From the NCBI RefSeq assembly GCF_001598555.1, contig NZ_BCZE01000025.1, positions 48,288 to 112,287 of the forward strand: 64,000 bases of DNA, given 5' to 3'. The notes beneath the pieces are model-generated. The model ran no database searches and was not told the origin of the DNA. It saw only the letters and a list, made by a program, of their open reading frames with translations. Below are positions 42,692 to 50,927 of the stretch, piece by piece; positions within the stretch are counted from its first letter, which is position 1, and each line of letters opens with the position of its first letter. The DNA is from Novosphingobium rosa NBRC 15208 (GTDB taxonomy: Bacteria > Pseudomonadota > Alphaproteobacteria > Sphingomonadales > Sphingomonadaceae). The position numbers and the translations under genes were made by a program.

Positions 42692-43288
42692 ATGACGCTC
42701 AAGATTCGCAAGCTGGTCAGCTACATCGAGGACGTTCGCATCGAGGGCGGCAAGGAAGCCGCCAAGCCCGTCACCACCGTTCTGCTGGCCGCCGTGGTCA
42801 AGAATCCCTGGGCCGGGCGCGGTTTCGTCGAGGACCTGCAGCCCGAGATCAAGGCCATCGCCTCGGATCTGGGCGCGCTGATGGTGGAGCGCCTGTGCGC
42901 CCTGATCGGCGGCGCCGACAAGATCGAGGCCTATGGCAAGGCCGCCGTCGTGGGCGGCGCGGGCGAGATCGAGCATGCCTCGGCGCTGATCCACACGCTG
43001 CGCTTCGGCAACCACTATCGCGAGGCGGTGAACGCCAAATCCTACCTCAGCTTCACCAACAAGCGCGGCGGGCAGAACACCTCGATCCAGGTGCCGATGA
43101 TGCACAAGGACGATGAGGGCGCGCGCTCGCACTACATCACCGGCGAATTCGCCATTTCCGACGCGCCGCTCGATGATGAAATCGTGATCGTGCTGGGCGC
43201 CGCCGATGGTGGCCGCGTGCATCCGCGCATCGGCAACCGCTATCTCGATCTGGAAGCCATCGCGGCGGAAAAGGCGGCGCAGGGCTGA
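42692..43288 (+). CDS. AA_synth (DUF1185) family protein
   Basis: 198 residues from ATG 42692, GGAGG 6 nt upstream. MTLKIRKLVSYIEDVRIEGGKEAAKPVTTVLLAAVVKNPWAGRG and the later GKAAVVGGAGEIEHASALIHTLRFGNHYREAVNAKSYLSFTNKRGG are characteristic of PF06684. The first structures of this family showed a variant of the Bacillus chorismate-mutase fold; its reaction is not established to my knowledge, and the name 'amino acid synthesis' is weakly founded. It is the first gene of the rightward five-gene operon under the GntR operator. With a monooxygenase, hydrolase and dehydrogenases around it, it may act on a ring-derived intermediate (isomerase, tautomerase or hydrolase; speculation). Confidence 0.88.
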   Translation: MTLKIRKLVSYIEDVRIEGGKEAAKPVTTVLLAAVVKNPWAGRGFVEDLQPEIKAIASDLGALMVERLCALIGGADKIEAYGKAAVVGGAGEIEHASALIHTLRFGNHYREAVNAKSYLSFTNKRGGQNTSIQVPMMHKDDEGARSHYITGEFAISDAPLDDEIVIVLGAADGGRVHPRIGNRYLDLEAIAAEKAAQG

Positions 43289-43290
43289 TC

Positions 43291-44121
43291 GTGGCAGCCT
43301 CTCTGCCCCCCCTGCCCGAACGGGCCGCTTTCGACGACACCGGTGGTGATCTGCCGGTTGTCGTGCTGATCCATGGCGTGGGCTTGTCCCGCGCCATGTG
43401 GCCGGCGCAGGTCGCCGCGCTGCGTCCGCATTACCGCATGATCGCCGTGGATATGCTGGGCCATGGCGCCAGCCCCACCCCGCCCGCCAACGCCACGCTG
43501 GACGATTACGCCCGGCATGTCGCCGGCCTGCTCGATCTGGCGGGCGTGAAGAAGGCGGTGCTGGTCGGCTTCTCGATGGGCGCGCTGGTCGCGCGCGCCT
43601 TCGCCTTCCTCTACCCCGAGCGTCTGAACGCTCTGGTGCTGATGAACGGCGTCTTCGAGCGTGAGCCTGCCGTGCGCGCCACTATTCTCGCCCGCGTGGC
43701 CGATGTTCAGGCGAATGGCCCGGGGGCCAATATGGATGCGGCCATCGAGCGCTGGTTCAGTCCTGAATTTCGCGCCGCCAGCCCGGCCTATATCGCCGAT
43801 CTCCGACAGGCTTTTGCCGCCAACGATCCGCAGGGCTATGAAGCATCCTACCGCCTGTTCGCCACGCAGGATGCCTTCGGCGCCGATCGCGTCGCCACCA
43901 TCGCCGTGCCCGTTCTGGTGACGACCGGCGAGTTCGACGTCGGCTCCACCCCGGCGATGTCCTGGGCGCTGGCCCAGCGCATTCCCGGCGCGCGGCTGAC
44001 CATCGTGCCGGGCGCACGCCATATGATGCCGGTCGAAATGCCCGCCGAAACGAACGCCGTGCTAAAAGATTTCCTGCACAGCCTCCCGCAAGAGGCACGC
44101 GCTTACGGAGAGTCCGAATGA
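43291..44121 (+). CDS. Alpha/beta hydrolase in the ring-opening operon
   Basis: 276 residues from GTG 43291, two nucleotides after the previous stop. The alpha/beta fold is clear: VVLIHGVGLSRAMWPAQ (oxyanion loop), VDMLGHGASPTP, VLVGFSMGALVARAFAFLYPERL with the nucleophilic Ser, TTGEFDVGST with the acid and GARHMMPVEMP with the His. The group includes enol-lactonases, C-C hydrolases and RutD. No signal peptide; cytoplasmic. In this context it would hydrolyse an amide, carbamate or enol-lactone formed after ring oxidation. Its stop overlaps the ATG of the aldehyde dehydrogenase (ATGA). Confidence 0.9.
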   Translation: MAASLPPLPERAAFDDTGGDLPVVVLIHGVGLSRAMWPAQVAALRPHYRMIAVDMLGHGASPTPPANATLDDYARHVAGLLDLAGVKKAVLVGFSMGALVARAFAFLYPERLNALVLMNGVFEREPAVRATILARVADVQANGPGANMDAAIERWFSPEFRAASPAYIADLRQAFAANDPQGYEASYRLFATQDAFGADRVATIAVPVLVTTGEFDVGSTPAMSWALAQRIPGARLTIVPGARHMMPVEMPAETNAVLKDFLHSLPQEARAYGESE

Positions 44122-45596
44122 GCCAGACCCATTTCAAGATGCTGATCGGAGGGCAGCAGGTCGATGCGCTGTCCGGTCGCACCTATGCCTCGCAGAACCC
44201 GGCCACGGGCGAGGCCTGGGCGATCCTGCCCGATGCCGACGCCGCTGACGCCGACCGCGCCGTGCGCGCCGCTCATGATGCCTTCCGCTCGCCCGCATGG
44301 CGCGGCCTGACCGCCACGGCGCGCGGCAAATTACTGCGCAGGCTGGGCGATCTGGTGGCGCAGCACGGCGAAAAACTGGCCGAGCTGGAAACCCGCGACA
44401 ATGGCAAGCTGATCCGCGAAACGCGCGGCCAGCTGGCCTATCTGCCCGAATTCTTCCACTATGCCGGTGGCCTTGCCGACAAGCTAGAAGGCAGCACCCT
44501 GCCCATCGACAAGGCGGACATGTTCGCCTTCACCGTGCCCGAGCCGCTGGGCGTGGTGGCCGCGATCATCCCGTGGAACAGCCCGCTCTATCTCACGGCG
44601 ATCAAGCTGGCTCCGGCGCTGGCGGCGGGCAACACCATTGTCGTCAAACCCTCCGAGCATGCCTCGGCCAGCATTCTGCGCTTTGCCGCGCTGGCCAGGG
44701 AAGCGGGCTTCCCCGATGGCGTGGTCAATGTCGTCACCGGCTTTGGCGCGGGCGCGGGCACCGCGCTCACCAGCCATCCGCTGGTGCGCCGCGTGGCCTT
44801 CACCGGCGGGCCATCCACGGCGCGTCACGTCATCCGCGCCACGGCGGACAATTTCGCCAAGCTTTCGCTGGAGCTGGGCGGCAAATCGGCCAACATCGTC
44901 TTTGACGACGCCGATCTGGAAGGCGCGGTCAATGGCGCGGTGGCGGGTGTCTATGCCGCCTCGGGCCAGAGCTGTGTCGCGGGTTCGCGCCTGCTGGTGC
45001 AGGCCGGGATCTATGACCGCTTCGTCGCCGCGCTGAAGGAGCGCATGGCGCGCATCGCCATCGGCGATCCGCTCGACCCGGCCTCGGACATGGGCCCCAT
45101 GGCCACCGAGCAGCAGCTGGGCATCGTCGAGAGCATGGTCGAGCGCGCCCGCGAACAGGGCGCGCAGGTGCTGGCCGGTGGGCAGCGCCCCGCAGGCCGC
45201 GCAGGCTGGTTCTACGAGCCCACGCTGATCGCCGCCGAGACGCCCACGCTGGACATCGTGCAGAATGAGGTCTTCGGGCCTGTTGCCGCGATCATGCGCT
45301 TCGAAACCGAGGCCGAGGCGCTCGAACTGGCCAATGGCACCGAATACGCGCTGGCCGCAGGCATCTGGACCCGTGACATGGCGCGCGGCCATCGCTTTGC
45401 CCGCGATGTTCATGCCGGGATCGTCTGGGTGAACACCTATCGCGCCGTTTCGGCCATGGCGCCGATCGGCGGTTATGGCGCCAGCGGCTATGGCCGCGAA
45501 GGCGGTATTCACGCCGTGCTCGATTACACCGAACTGAAGACTGTGTGGGTCAACCTGTCGGAACAGCCGATGGGCGACCCCTTTGTGATGCGGTGA
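44118..45596 (+). CDS. NAD(P)-dependent aldehyde dehydrogenase
   Basis: 492 residues of the ALDH superfamily: NPATGEAWA, PWNSPLYLTAIKLAPALAAGN (Asn and Lys of the cofactor site), FTGGPSTARHV, catalytic Glu in LELGGKSANIVFDDADL, catalytic Cys in ASGQSCVAGSR and EVFGPV near the C-terminus. Closest in feel to the aldehyde dehydrogenases that oxidise semialdehydes from ring cleavage (HMSDH-like). The ATG overlaps the hydrolase stop by 4 bp, so translation is coupled. Together with the second dehydrogenase at 46096 it gives the pathway two sequential aldehyde oxidations. Confidence 0.93.
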   Translation: MSQTHFKMLIGGQQVDALSGRTYASQNPATGEAWAILPDADAADADRAVRAAHDAFRSPAWRGLTATARGKLLRRLGDLVAQHGEKLAELETRDNGKLIRETRGQLAYLPEFFHYAGGLADKLEGSTLPIDKADMFAFTVPEPLGVVAAIIPWNSPLYLTAIKLAPALAAGNTIVVKPSEHASASILRFAALAREAGFPDGVVNVVTGFGAGAGTALTSHPLVRRVAFTGGPSTARHVIRATADNFAKLSLELGGKSANIVFDDADLEGAVNGAVAGVYAASGQSCVAGSRLLVQAGIYDRFVAALKERMARIAIGDPLDPASDMGPMATEQQLGIVESMVERAREQGAQVLAGGQRPAGRAGWFYEPTLIAAETPTLDIVQNEVFGPVAAIMRFETEAEALELANGTEYALAAGIWTRDMARGHRFARDVHAGIVWVNTYRAVSAMAPIGGYGASGYGREGGIHAVLDYTELKTVWVNLSEQPMGDPFVMR

Positions 45597-45601
45597 GACC
45601 C

Positions 45602-46099
45602 ATGACCATTCAGACAATCGACCCCGCCCTGTTCCGTCAAGCCATGGCCAGCTTCGCCTCGGGCGTCACCGTGGTGACGACCACCGACGAGGATGGCCGC
45701 ATGGTGGGCTTCACCGCCAGTGCCTTCAGCTCGCTTTCGATGGACCCGCCACTGGTGCTGGTGTGCCCCTCGCGCACGTCTGCCACCTATCCGCATCTGG
45801 TGCGCGGCGAGCGCTTTGCCATCCATATTCTGGCCGCAGGGCAGCAGGATGTGGCCATGGCCTTCGCCTCCAAGGGAGCGGACAAGGTGGCGGCGCTGGC
45901 GTTCTCGGTCAGCGATCTGGGCAATCCGATCCTGCCGGGCGCCACCGCCGTGATCGAATGCCGCCTGTGGAAGGACTATGACGGCGGCGATCACCTGATC
46001 GTCGTGGGCGAGGTGCAGCGCATCGACCAGCAGGATGGCGCGGTTCTGCTCTACCATCGCGGCAAGATGAGCGATCACGGCGCGGAGGTGGTGGCATGA
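45602..46099 (+). CDS. Flavin reductase (RutF/HpaC-like)
   Basis: 165 residues from ATG 45602, five nucleotides after the aldehyde dehydrogenase stop. The flavin reductase-like split-barrel is shown by FRQAMASFASGVTVVTTTDEDGRMVGFTASAFSSLSMDPPLVLVC, then FAIHILAAGQQDVAMAFAS, and GDHLIVVGEVQRI with the characteristic DH. Such proteins reduce FMN or FAD with NAD(P)H and hand it to a separate monooxygenase; the luciferase-like monooxygenase at 48303 is the obvious partner although it is in the facing operon. The stop overlaps the next ATG (ATGA). Confidence 0.92.
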   Translation: MTIQTIDPALFRQAMASFASGVTVVTTTDEDGRMVGFTASAFSSLSMDPPLVLVCPSRTSATYPHLVRGERFAIHILAAGQQDVAMAFASKGADKVAALAFSVSDLGNPILPGATAVIECRLWKDYDGGDHLIVVGEVQRIDQQDGAVLLYHRGKMSDHGAEVVA

Positions 46100-47535
46100 G
46101 CATCACCCAGCTCCCTCCCTTCCGCGACAAGGCCTATATCGACGGCGCATGGATCGCCGCCGCCGACACCACCGATGTCACCAACCCCGCCAATGGCGCG
46201 GTGCTGGGCAGTGTGCCTTATCTGGGCGCGGCGGCCACGCAGCAGGCCATCGCGGCGGCTGAGAAGGCTCTGGTCGAATGGCGCGCCCGCCCGGCGGCGG
46301 AACGCGCCGACATTCTGATCGCCTGGTACAACCTCATGCTGCGCGATTCCGAAGCTTTGGCCCAGATCCTCACCGCCGAGCAGGGCAAGCCCTTGGCCGA
46401 GGCGCGCGGCGAGATCCTCTATGCCGCCAGCTTTATCCGCTGGTTCGGCGAGGAAGCCCGCCGCATCGATGGCGAAATCATTCAGGCCCCGCGCCACGAC
46501 CAGCGCATCATGGTCTGGCGCGAGCCGGTGGGCGTGGTGGCGGCGGTCACCCCGTGGAACTTCCCGGCGGCGATGATCACCCGCAAGGTCGGCCCGGCGC
46601 TGGCCGCCGGTTGCACGGTGATCCTCAAGCCCGCGCCCGAAACGCCCTTTAGCGCTCTGGCGCTGGCCGCTCTGGCCGAGGAAGCGGGCGTGCCCGCCGG
46701 CGTGTTCAACGTGGTGACCGGTGACGCCGCCGCCATCGGCGGCGCGCTGATGGAAAGCCCGGTGGTGCGCAAGCTGACCTTCACCGGCTCCACCCCGGTG
46801 GGCAAGATGCTTTATGCGCAGGGCGCGCCGACGCTCAAGAAGCTGTCGCTGGAGCTGGGGGGCAATGCGCCCTTCATCGTCTTCGACGACGCCGATGTGG
46901 ACGCCGCCGTGACGGGCGCCATGCTGGGCAAGTTCCGCAATGCGGGGCAGACCTGCGTCTGCGTCAACCGCTTCCTGGTGCAGGACGGCATCCATGACCG
47001 TTTCGTCGAGGCTTTGCGCCAGCGGATCGGGGAACTGGTTGTCGGAGACGGCACGGCGGAGGGCACCACCACCGGGCCGCTCATCAACGAAAAGGCCGTG
47101 GTGAAGGTGGATGAGCATGTCGCCGATGCGGTGCGCCGTGGCGGCAAGGTTCTGGCGGGCGGCCAGCGCGCGCATGACCTGTTCTACCAGCCCACGCTGA
47201 TCGCCGATGTGCCCGCCGATGCGGTGGTGGCCAGCGAGGAAACCTTCGGCCCTCTGGCGGCGGTGATCCGCTTCAAGACCGAGGCCGAGGCGATCCGCAT
47301 GGCCAATGACACCGAATTCGGTCTGGCGGCCTATGCCTACACAAGCGACATCGGGCGCGCGATGCGCGTGGCCGGGGCGCTGGAATATGGCATGGTGGGC
47401 CTGAACGAGGCGGCGATCTCCACCGAGGTGGCGCCCTTCGGCGGCATCAAGGCCTCGGGTCTGGGCCGCGAGGGTTCGCATCATGGCATCGAGGATTATC
47501 TCGAGCTGAAATATGTGATGCTGGGCGGTCTCTGA
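46096..47535 (+). CDS. Succinate-semialdehyde dehydrogenase type aldehyde dehydrogenase
   Basis: 479 residues. GabD-like features: AYIDGAWI, EQGKPLAEARGEILYAASFIRWFGEEARR, TPWNFPAAMITRKVGPALAAGCTVILKPA, catalytic Glu in LELGGNAPFIVFDDADVD, catalytic Cys in FRNAGQTCVCVNRFLVQDGIHDRF and SEETFGPLA. The NAGQTCVC context is typical for succinate-semialdehyde dehydrogenases; glutarate semialdehyde or related omega-acids are alternatives. It ends the operon, so a C4 (or C5) semialdehyde is the likely last pathway intermediate before the citric acid cycle. A strong bidirectional terminator follows. Confidence 0.9.
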   Translation: MSITQLPPFRDKAYIDGAWIAAADTTDVTNPANGAVLGSVPYLGAAATQQAIAAAEKALVEWRARPAAERADILIAWYNLMLRDSEALAQILTAEQGKPLAEARGEILYAASFIRWFGEEARRIDGEIIQAPRHDQRIMVWREPVGVVAAVTPWNFPAAMITRKVGPALAAGCTVILKPAPETPFSALALAALAEEAGVPAGVFNVVTGDAAAIGGALMESPVVRKLTFTGSTPVGKMLYAQGAPTLKKLSLELGGNAPFIVFDDADVDAAVTGAMLGKFRNAGQTCVCVNRFLVQDGIHDRFVEALRQRIGELVVGDGTAEGTTTGPLINEKAVVKVDEHVADAVRRGGKVLAGGQRAHDLFYQPTLIADVPADAVVASEETFGPLAAVIRFKTEAEAIRMANDTEFGLAAYAYTSDIGRAMRVAGALEYGMVGLNEAAISTEVAPFGGIKASGLGREGSHHGIEDYLELKYVMLGGL

Positions 47536-47557
47536 ACCGCCCTTCACAGGGCAAAGG

Positions 47558-47595
47558 AAAGGGCGCCGGATAACAATGATCCGGCGCCCTTTTTG
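47558..47595. terminator. Bidirectional terminator between convergent operons
   Basis: A perfect 14-bp stem AAAGGGCGCCGGAT / ATCCGGCGCCCTTT with a 7-nt loop (47558-47592), T run on the plus strand and CCTTTG on the minus strand. It separates the dehydrogenase operon from the facing monooxygenase operon. Confidence 0.88.
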
Positions 47596-47611
47596 TGGCG
47601 ACCTCAGTCGA

Positions 47612-48010
47612 TCAACCCTGAGAGTCGATCTCCGCAAACAGTTCGCGGGCCAGACGGAAGCTGTCCACGCCCGCCGGAATGCCGACGTAGCAGGCGATCT
47701 GCAGCAGGATCTCGCGGATCTCGTCGCGGCTGATGCCATTGTTCAGCGCCCCGCGCAGATGCGCCTTGAACTCATGCGGGCGGTTGAGCGCCGCCAGCAT
47801 GCCAAGGTTCAGGATAGAGCGGCTGCGGCGGTCCAGACCGGGCCGGTTCCAGATATGGTCCCAGCAATATTCGGTGGTCAGCTGCTGCATCGCCCAGTTG
47901 AAATCATCGGCATTGTCGACCGCCTTGTCGACATAGGCATCGCCCAGCACGGCGCGGCGGGTTGCCAGACCGCGCTCGAACTTGTCGCCGCGTTCGCGGG
48001 GGTCGGTCAT
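47612..48010 (-). CDS. Carboxymuconolactone-decarboxylase-family protein
   Basis: 132 residues of the CMD/AhpD-like family in its PcaC form: FERGLATRRAVLGDAYVDKAV, then DHIWNRPGLDRRSRSILNLGMLAALNRPHEFKAHLRGALNNGISRDEIREILLQIACYVGIPAG. The Cys-x-x-Cys redox pair of AhpD is absent; a single Cys is in QIACYVG. PcaC decarboxylates gamma-carboxymuconolactone, but no other protocatechuate gene is present, so it more likely handles a different lactone or acid in this pathway. It is the third gene of the monooxygenase operon and overlaps the DUF1330 gene by 4 bp. Confidence 0.9.
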   Translation of the reverse strand: MTDPRERGDKFERGLATRRAVLGDAYVDKAVDNADDFNWAMQQLTTEYCWDHIWNRPGLDRRSRSILNLGMLAALNRPHEFKAHLRGALNNGISRDEIREILLQIACYVGIPAGVDSFRLARELFAEIDSQG

Positions 48011-48303
48011 GGTTCCAGTCCCTCCATGAGGATGATCTCCACCTCTGCCGCGCCGTCGCGCGCAGCGCGGGCTTCGCGATATTCGGGCGAATCATAACAG
48101 GCCAGCGCGGCCTCCATGCTGTCGAATTCGATCACCACATTGCGCTGGCGAGGCATGGGCCCCTCCAGCGCAACGGTGTGGCCCCCGCGCGAAAGAAGCC
48201 TGCCGCCATGCTGCGCAAAGGCCTTGGGCCCCAGCGCCATGTAACCGGCATAGGCTTCCGGGTCGGTCACATCGACCCGCGCGATCCAATAGGCCTTGGG
48301 CAT
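48007..48303 (-). CDS. DUF1330-family small protein
   Basis: 98 residues with a dimeric alpha/beta-barrel ferredoxin-like fold: AYWIARVDVTDPEAYAGYMALGPKAFAQHGGRLLSRGG, then NVVIEFDSMEAALACYDSPEYREARAARDG, the standard DUF1330 pattern. The family is related to EthD and antibiotic monooxygenase folds; no general reaction is established. Its ATG shares a base with the stop of the monooxygenase gene (TAATG), so the two are made together. It might act on or chaperone the unstable product of the monooxygenase (inference). Confidence 0.9.
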   Translation of the reverse strand: MPKAYWIARVDVTDPEAYAGYMALGPKAFAQHGGRLLSRGGHTVALEGPMPRQRNVVIEFDSMEAALACYDSPEYREARAARDGAAEVEIILMEGLEP

Positions 48304-49337
48304 TACGCGAAGGCCGGGAGGACTTGGTCGATGAACAGCTTCACCGAGTCACGCTTTTCCTCGAAGGTCATCGCGCTGTCGACCCAGATGCTGTATTCAT
48401 CGACGCCCATCGCCTCATAGGCCTTCAGGCGGGCGATGATCTCGTCAGGCTTGCCGATCATCACGCCCTGACGCAGCGCATCGGGCACGATATCGGCGAA
48501 TTTAACCGGATCGAGCGGCGCGATATCCTTGTGGAAGCCGTTGACCGGCGGCTTCTTGTTGCCCGCCCAGGCGCCGAACGCGCGGAAGAAATAGGAGATC
48601 GCCTCGGCAGGGCGCTTCCAGCCGTCATCGTCCTGATGCACATAGGCATGCTGCAGGATCATCAGCTCGGGGCGGGGCACGGCGGGCGAGGCTTCGCAGG
48701 CCTCGTCGAACTTGCGGACCAGATCCTTGACCTCGTCGTCGCCCTTGAACAGCGGCGTGGCCATCACGCTGCAGCCATTGGCCACGGCGAATTTATGCGA
48801 ATCGGGATCACGCGCGGCGATCCAGATGGTGGGATGCGCCTGCACCGGCTTGGGCACGCTGGTGGAAACCGGGAACTGCCAGATCTCGCCGTCATGAGCG
48901 TAATCGCCCTCCCACAGCTTGCGGATCACGGGGACCATCTCACGCAGATATTTGCCGCCGTCGTTCGCCGAAACGCTGTTCAACATGCGATCGAATTCAA
49001 ACTGATAGGCGCCGCGTGCCAGACCGATCTCGGCGCGGCCGCCGCTGATGACGTCCAGCAAGGCGGCCTCGCCCGCCATGCGCAGCGGATGCCAGAAGGG
49101 GGCGATAAAGGTGCCCGCGCCAAGCCGGATCTTCTTGGTGCGCTGCGCCACCGCCGCCAGCAGGGGAATCGGATTGGGCGAGATGGTGTATTCCATCGAG
49201 TGATGCTCACCGATCCACACTTTGTGCAGGCCGCCCTCTTCAGCCAGATCGCACAGGGCCAGCAGCTCGTCGAACAGCTGCGCATGCGAGACGGTCTCGT
49301 CATAGCGCTCCATATGCAGGAAGAGCGAGAACTTCAT
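48303..49337 (-). CDS. Luciferase-like (LLM) flavin-dependent monooxygenase
   Basis: 344 residues of the bacterial luciferase superfamily: MKFSLFLHMERYD, HKVWIGEHHSMEYTISPNPIPLLAAVAQRTKKIRLGAGTFIAPFWHPLRMAGEAALLDVISGGRAEIGLARGAY and IGKPDEIIARLKAYEAMGVDEYSIWVD. Members use reduced FMN and oxygen supplied by a separate reductase; RutA and PyrA-type enzymes open N-heterocyclic rings. It is the first gene of a leftward three-gene operon (with DUF1330 and CMD proteins), divergent from an NCS1 permease across the second GntR operator. I propose it is the key ring-oxidising enzyme of the regulon; the substrate cannot be read from sequence. Confidence 0.92.
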   Translation of the reverse strand: MKFSLFLHMERYDETVSHAQLFDELLALCDLAEEGGLHKVWIGEHHSMEYTISPNPIPLLAAVAQRTKKIRLGAGTFIAPFWHPLRMAGEAALLDVISGGRAEIGLARGAYQFEFDRMLNSVSANDGGKYLREMVPVIRKLWEGDYAHDGEIWQFPVSTSVPKPVQAHPTIWIAARDPDSHKFAVANGCSVMATPLFKGDDEVKDLVRKFDEACEASPAVPRPELMILQHAYVHQDDDGWKRPAEAISYFFRAFGAWAGNKKPPVNGFHKDIAPLDPVKFADIVPDALRQGVMIGKPDEIIARLKAYEAMGVDEYSIWVDSAMTFEEKRDSVKLFIDQVLPAFA

Positions 49338-49418
49338 CTTTCATCCTTTCCATGCGGCTCCGACAGGCGGAGGCAAATTTTTCTCTTGCGGCGACCCATA
49401 ACAGACAATACCGTCCGA

Positions 49419-49428
49419 TGGTATACCA
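49419..49428. promoter_or_regulatory. GntR operator TGGTATACCA between monooxygenase and permease operons
   Basis: The same perfect 10-bp palindrome as at 42652, 32 bp before ATG 49461 and 81 bp from the monooxygenase start. The conserved flanks (GATGGTATACCAA) match the first site in one orientation. Confidence 0.8.
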
Positions 49429-49460
49429 AAACTAAGCCTGGATAAGAGGATTCGCAAGGC

Positions 49461-50900
49461 ATGGCAAGCAAGACCGAAATGGCAGGGGACGGCCCGGCTG
49501 ATGGCGGCAGCGTCATCGAGGAAAACAGCATCGGCTTCGTCCCCCTTGCCGCGCGGCACGGCAAGGTGCGCGACCTGTTTACCCTGTGGTTCACCACCAA
49601 CATCGCGCCGCTGCCCGTGGTGACCGGGGCGATGGCGGTGCAGGTCTATCACCTTCCGCTGCTTTCCGGGATCGTGGCCATCGTGCTGGGGCATCTGGTC
49701 GGCGCATTGGTGCTGGGCGCATGCTCCGCGCAGGGCCCGCAGATGGGTCTGGCGCAGATGATCCAGAGCCGGGGCCAGTTCGGGCGCTATGGCGCGCTGC
49801 TGGTCGTCACCTTCGCCACGCTGCTCTATGTCGGCTTCTTCACCTCCAACATCGTGCTGGCGGCCAAATCGGTGCATGCGCTGGCCCCGGCGGTCGGCCT
49901 GCCGGTGGGCGCGATCATCTGCGCGCTGGCGGCGGCGGGCATCGGCCTGCTGGGCTACAATCTGATCCACTGGCTCAACCGCGTTGGCATGTGGTTCATG
50001 AGCGCGGGCGTGATCTTCGCCGCCTTTGAACTGGTCCGCAATCTGCCTGCCAGCGTCTGGACATCGGGCCATGCCTCGATGATCGGGCTGCTCTCGATGT
50101 TCTCGCTGGCGGCCGTCTGGCACATTTCCTACGCCTGCTACACGTCGGACTATTCGCGCTATCTGCCGCCCAGCGTGGGCATTCGCGGGCCGTTTCTCGC
50201 CAGCTTTGGCGGGGCCGCGCTGGGTGCCGCCGCCTCCTTCACGCTGGGCGCCATCGCGGTGGCCGGCGCGCCGGACAGCGCCGATCCGCTCGGCATGGTC
50301 AGCGGCGCGGCGGGCGCTTTGGGCCCGGTGCTGATGCTGCTCTTCGTGCTGAACATCGTCAGCCATAATGCGCTCAACATCTATGGCGCGGTGCTTTCAC
50401 TCATCACCATGGCGCAGACTTTCGCGGTTTCCTGGATGCCGGGGCGCAAGGCGCGGATCGTGATGTCGGCGCTGGTGCTGGCCGGATGCCTCACCGTCGC
50501 CACCCTGTCGGCCACCACCTTCGTGCCGCGCTTCATCACCTTCGTGATCGGGCTGATGGTGGTGCTGGCCCCCTGGGCAACGATCAACATCGTGGATTTC
50601 TACCTGATCCGCCGTGGCCAGTATGACATCGACTCCTTCTTCAAAGCCGATGGCGGGATCTATGGCCTGCTCGATGCGCCGGCCGCCATCGCCTATGTCG
50701 CGGGCATTGCGGTGCAGATCCCCTTCCTCTCCAGCTCGCTCTACACCGGTCCGCTGGCGGCGGCGCTGGGCGGATTGGACATTGGCTGGCTGGTGGCCCC
50801 CATCGTCACCGGCGGCCTCTATCTGGCGCTGGGCCGCAGCCGCAAGGCTCCCAAGCCCCGCGCGGCAACCCTGATCCCGGCCCGCGCCGAAACGCGCTGA
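49461..50900 (+). CDS. NCS1-family permease (cytosine/purine/allantoin type)
   Basis: 479 residues with about 12 membrane segments. The N-terminal part (DLFTLWFTTNIAPLPVVTGAMAVQVYHLPLLSGIVAIVLGHLVGALVLGACSAQGPQMGLAQMIQSRGQFGRYGA) matches the NCS1 signature region, and SLAAVWHISYACYTSDYSRYLPP and NIVDFYLIRRGQYD are further family blocks. NCS1 carriers import nucleobases, hydantoins, allantoin, thiamine or pyridoxine-like heterocycles with cations. This is the best clue to the pathway's substrate class. It is the first gene of the rightward operon with ribB and the porin, directly behind the second GntR operator. Confidence 0.92.
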   Translation: MASKTEMAGDGPADGGSVIEENSIGFVPLAARHGKVRDLFTLWFTTNIAPLPVVTGAMAVQVYHLPLLSGIVAIVLGHLVGALVLGACSAQGPQMGLAQMIQSRGQFGRYGALLVVTFATLLYVGFFTSNIVLAAKSVHALAPAVGLPVGAIICALAAAGIGLLGYNLIHWLNRVGMWFMSAGVIFAAFELVRNLPASVWTSGHASMIGLLSMFSLAAVWHISYACYTSDYSRYLPPSVGIRGPFLASFGGAALGAAASFTLGAIAVAGAPDSADPLGMVSGAAGALGPVLMLLFVLNIVSHNALNIYGAVLSLITMAQTFAVSWMPGRKARIVMSALVLAGCLTVATLSATTFVPRFITFVIGLMVVLAPWATINIVDFYLIRRGQYDIDSFFKADGGIYGLLDAPAAIAYVAGIAVQIPFLSSSLYTGPLAAALGGLDIGWLVAPIVTGGLYLALGRSRKAPKPRAATLIPARAETR

Positions 50901-50927
50901 GACCCAAAACCTTCGGAGGTCGCCCCC

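Noticed and set aside
44118..47535. The two aldehyde dehydrogenases as the missing 2-oxoglutarate semialdehyde dehydrogenase of the glucarate route
   Set aside because: They are embedded by overlapping starts and stops in the GntR-controlled operon; sharing with the glucarate route is possible but nothing in the sequence supports it.
29758..49418. Exact 13-mer CAATACCGTCCGA at both 29758-29770 and 49406-49418, each in an intergenic region
   Set aside because: Exact 13-mer pairs are expected by chance many times in 64 kb, and one copy abuts the GntR palindrome without the palindrome being present in the other.
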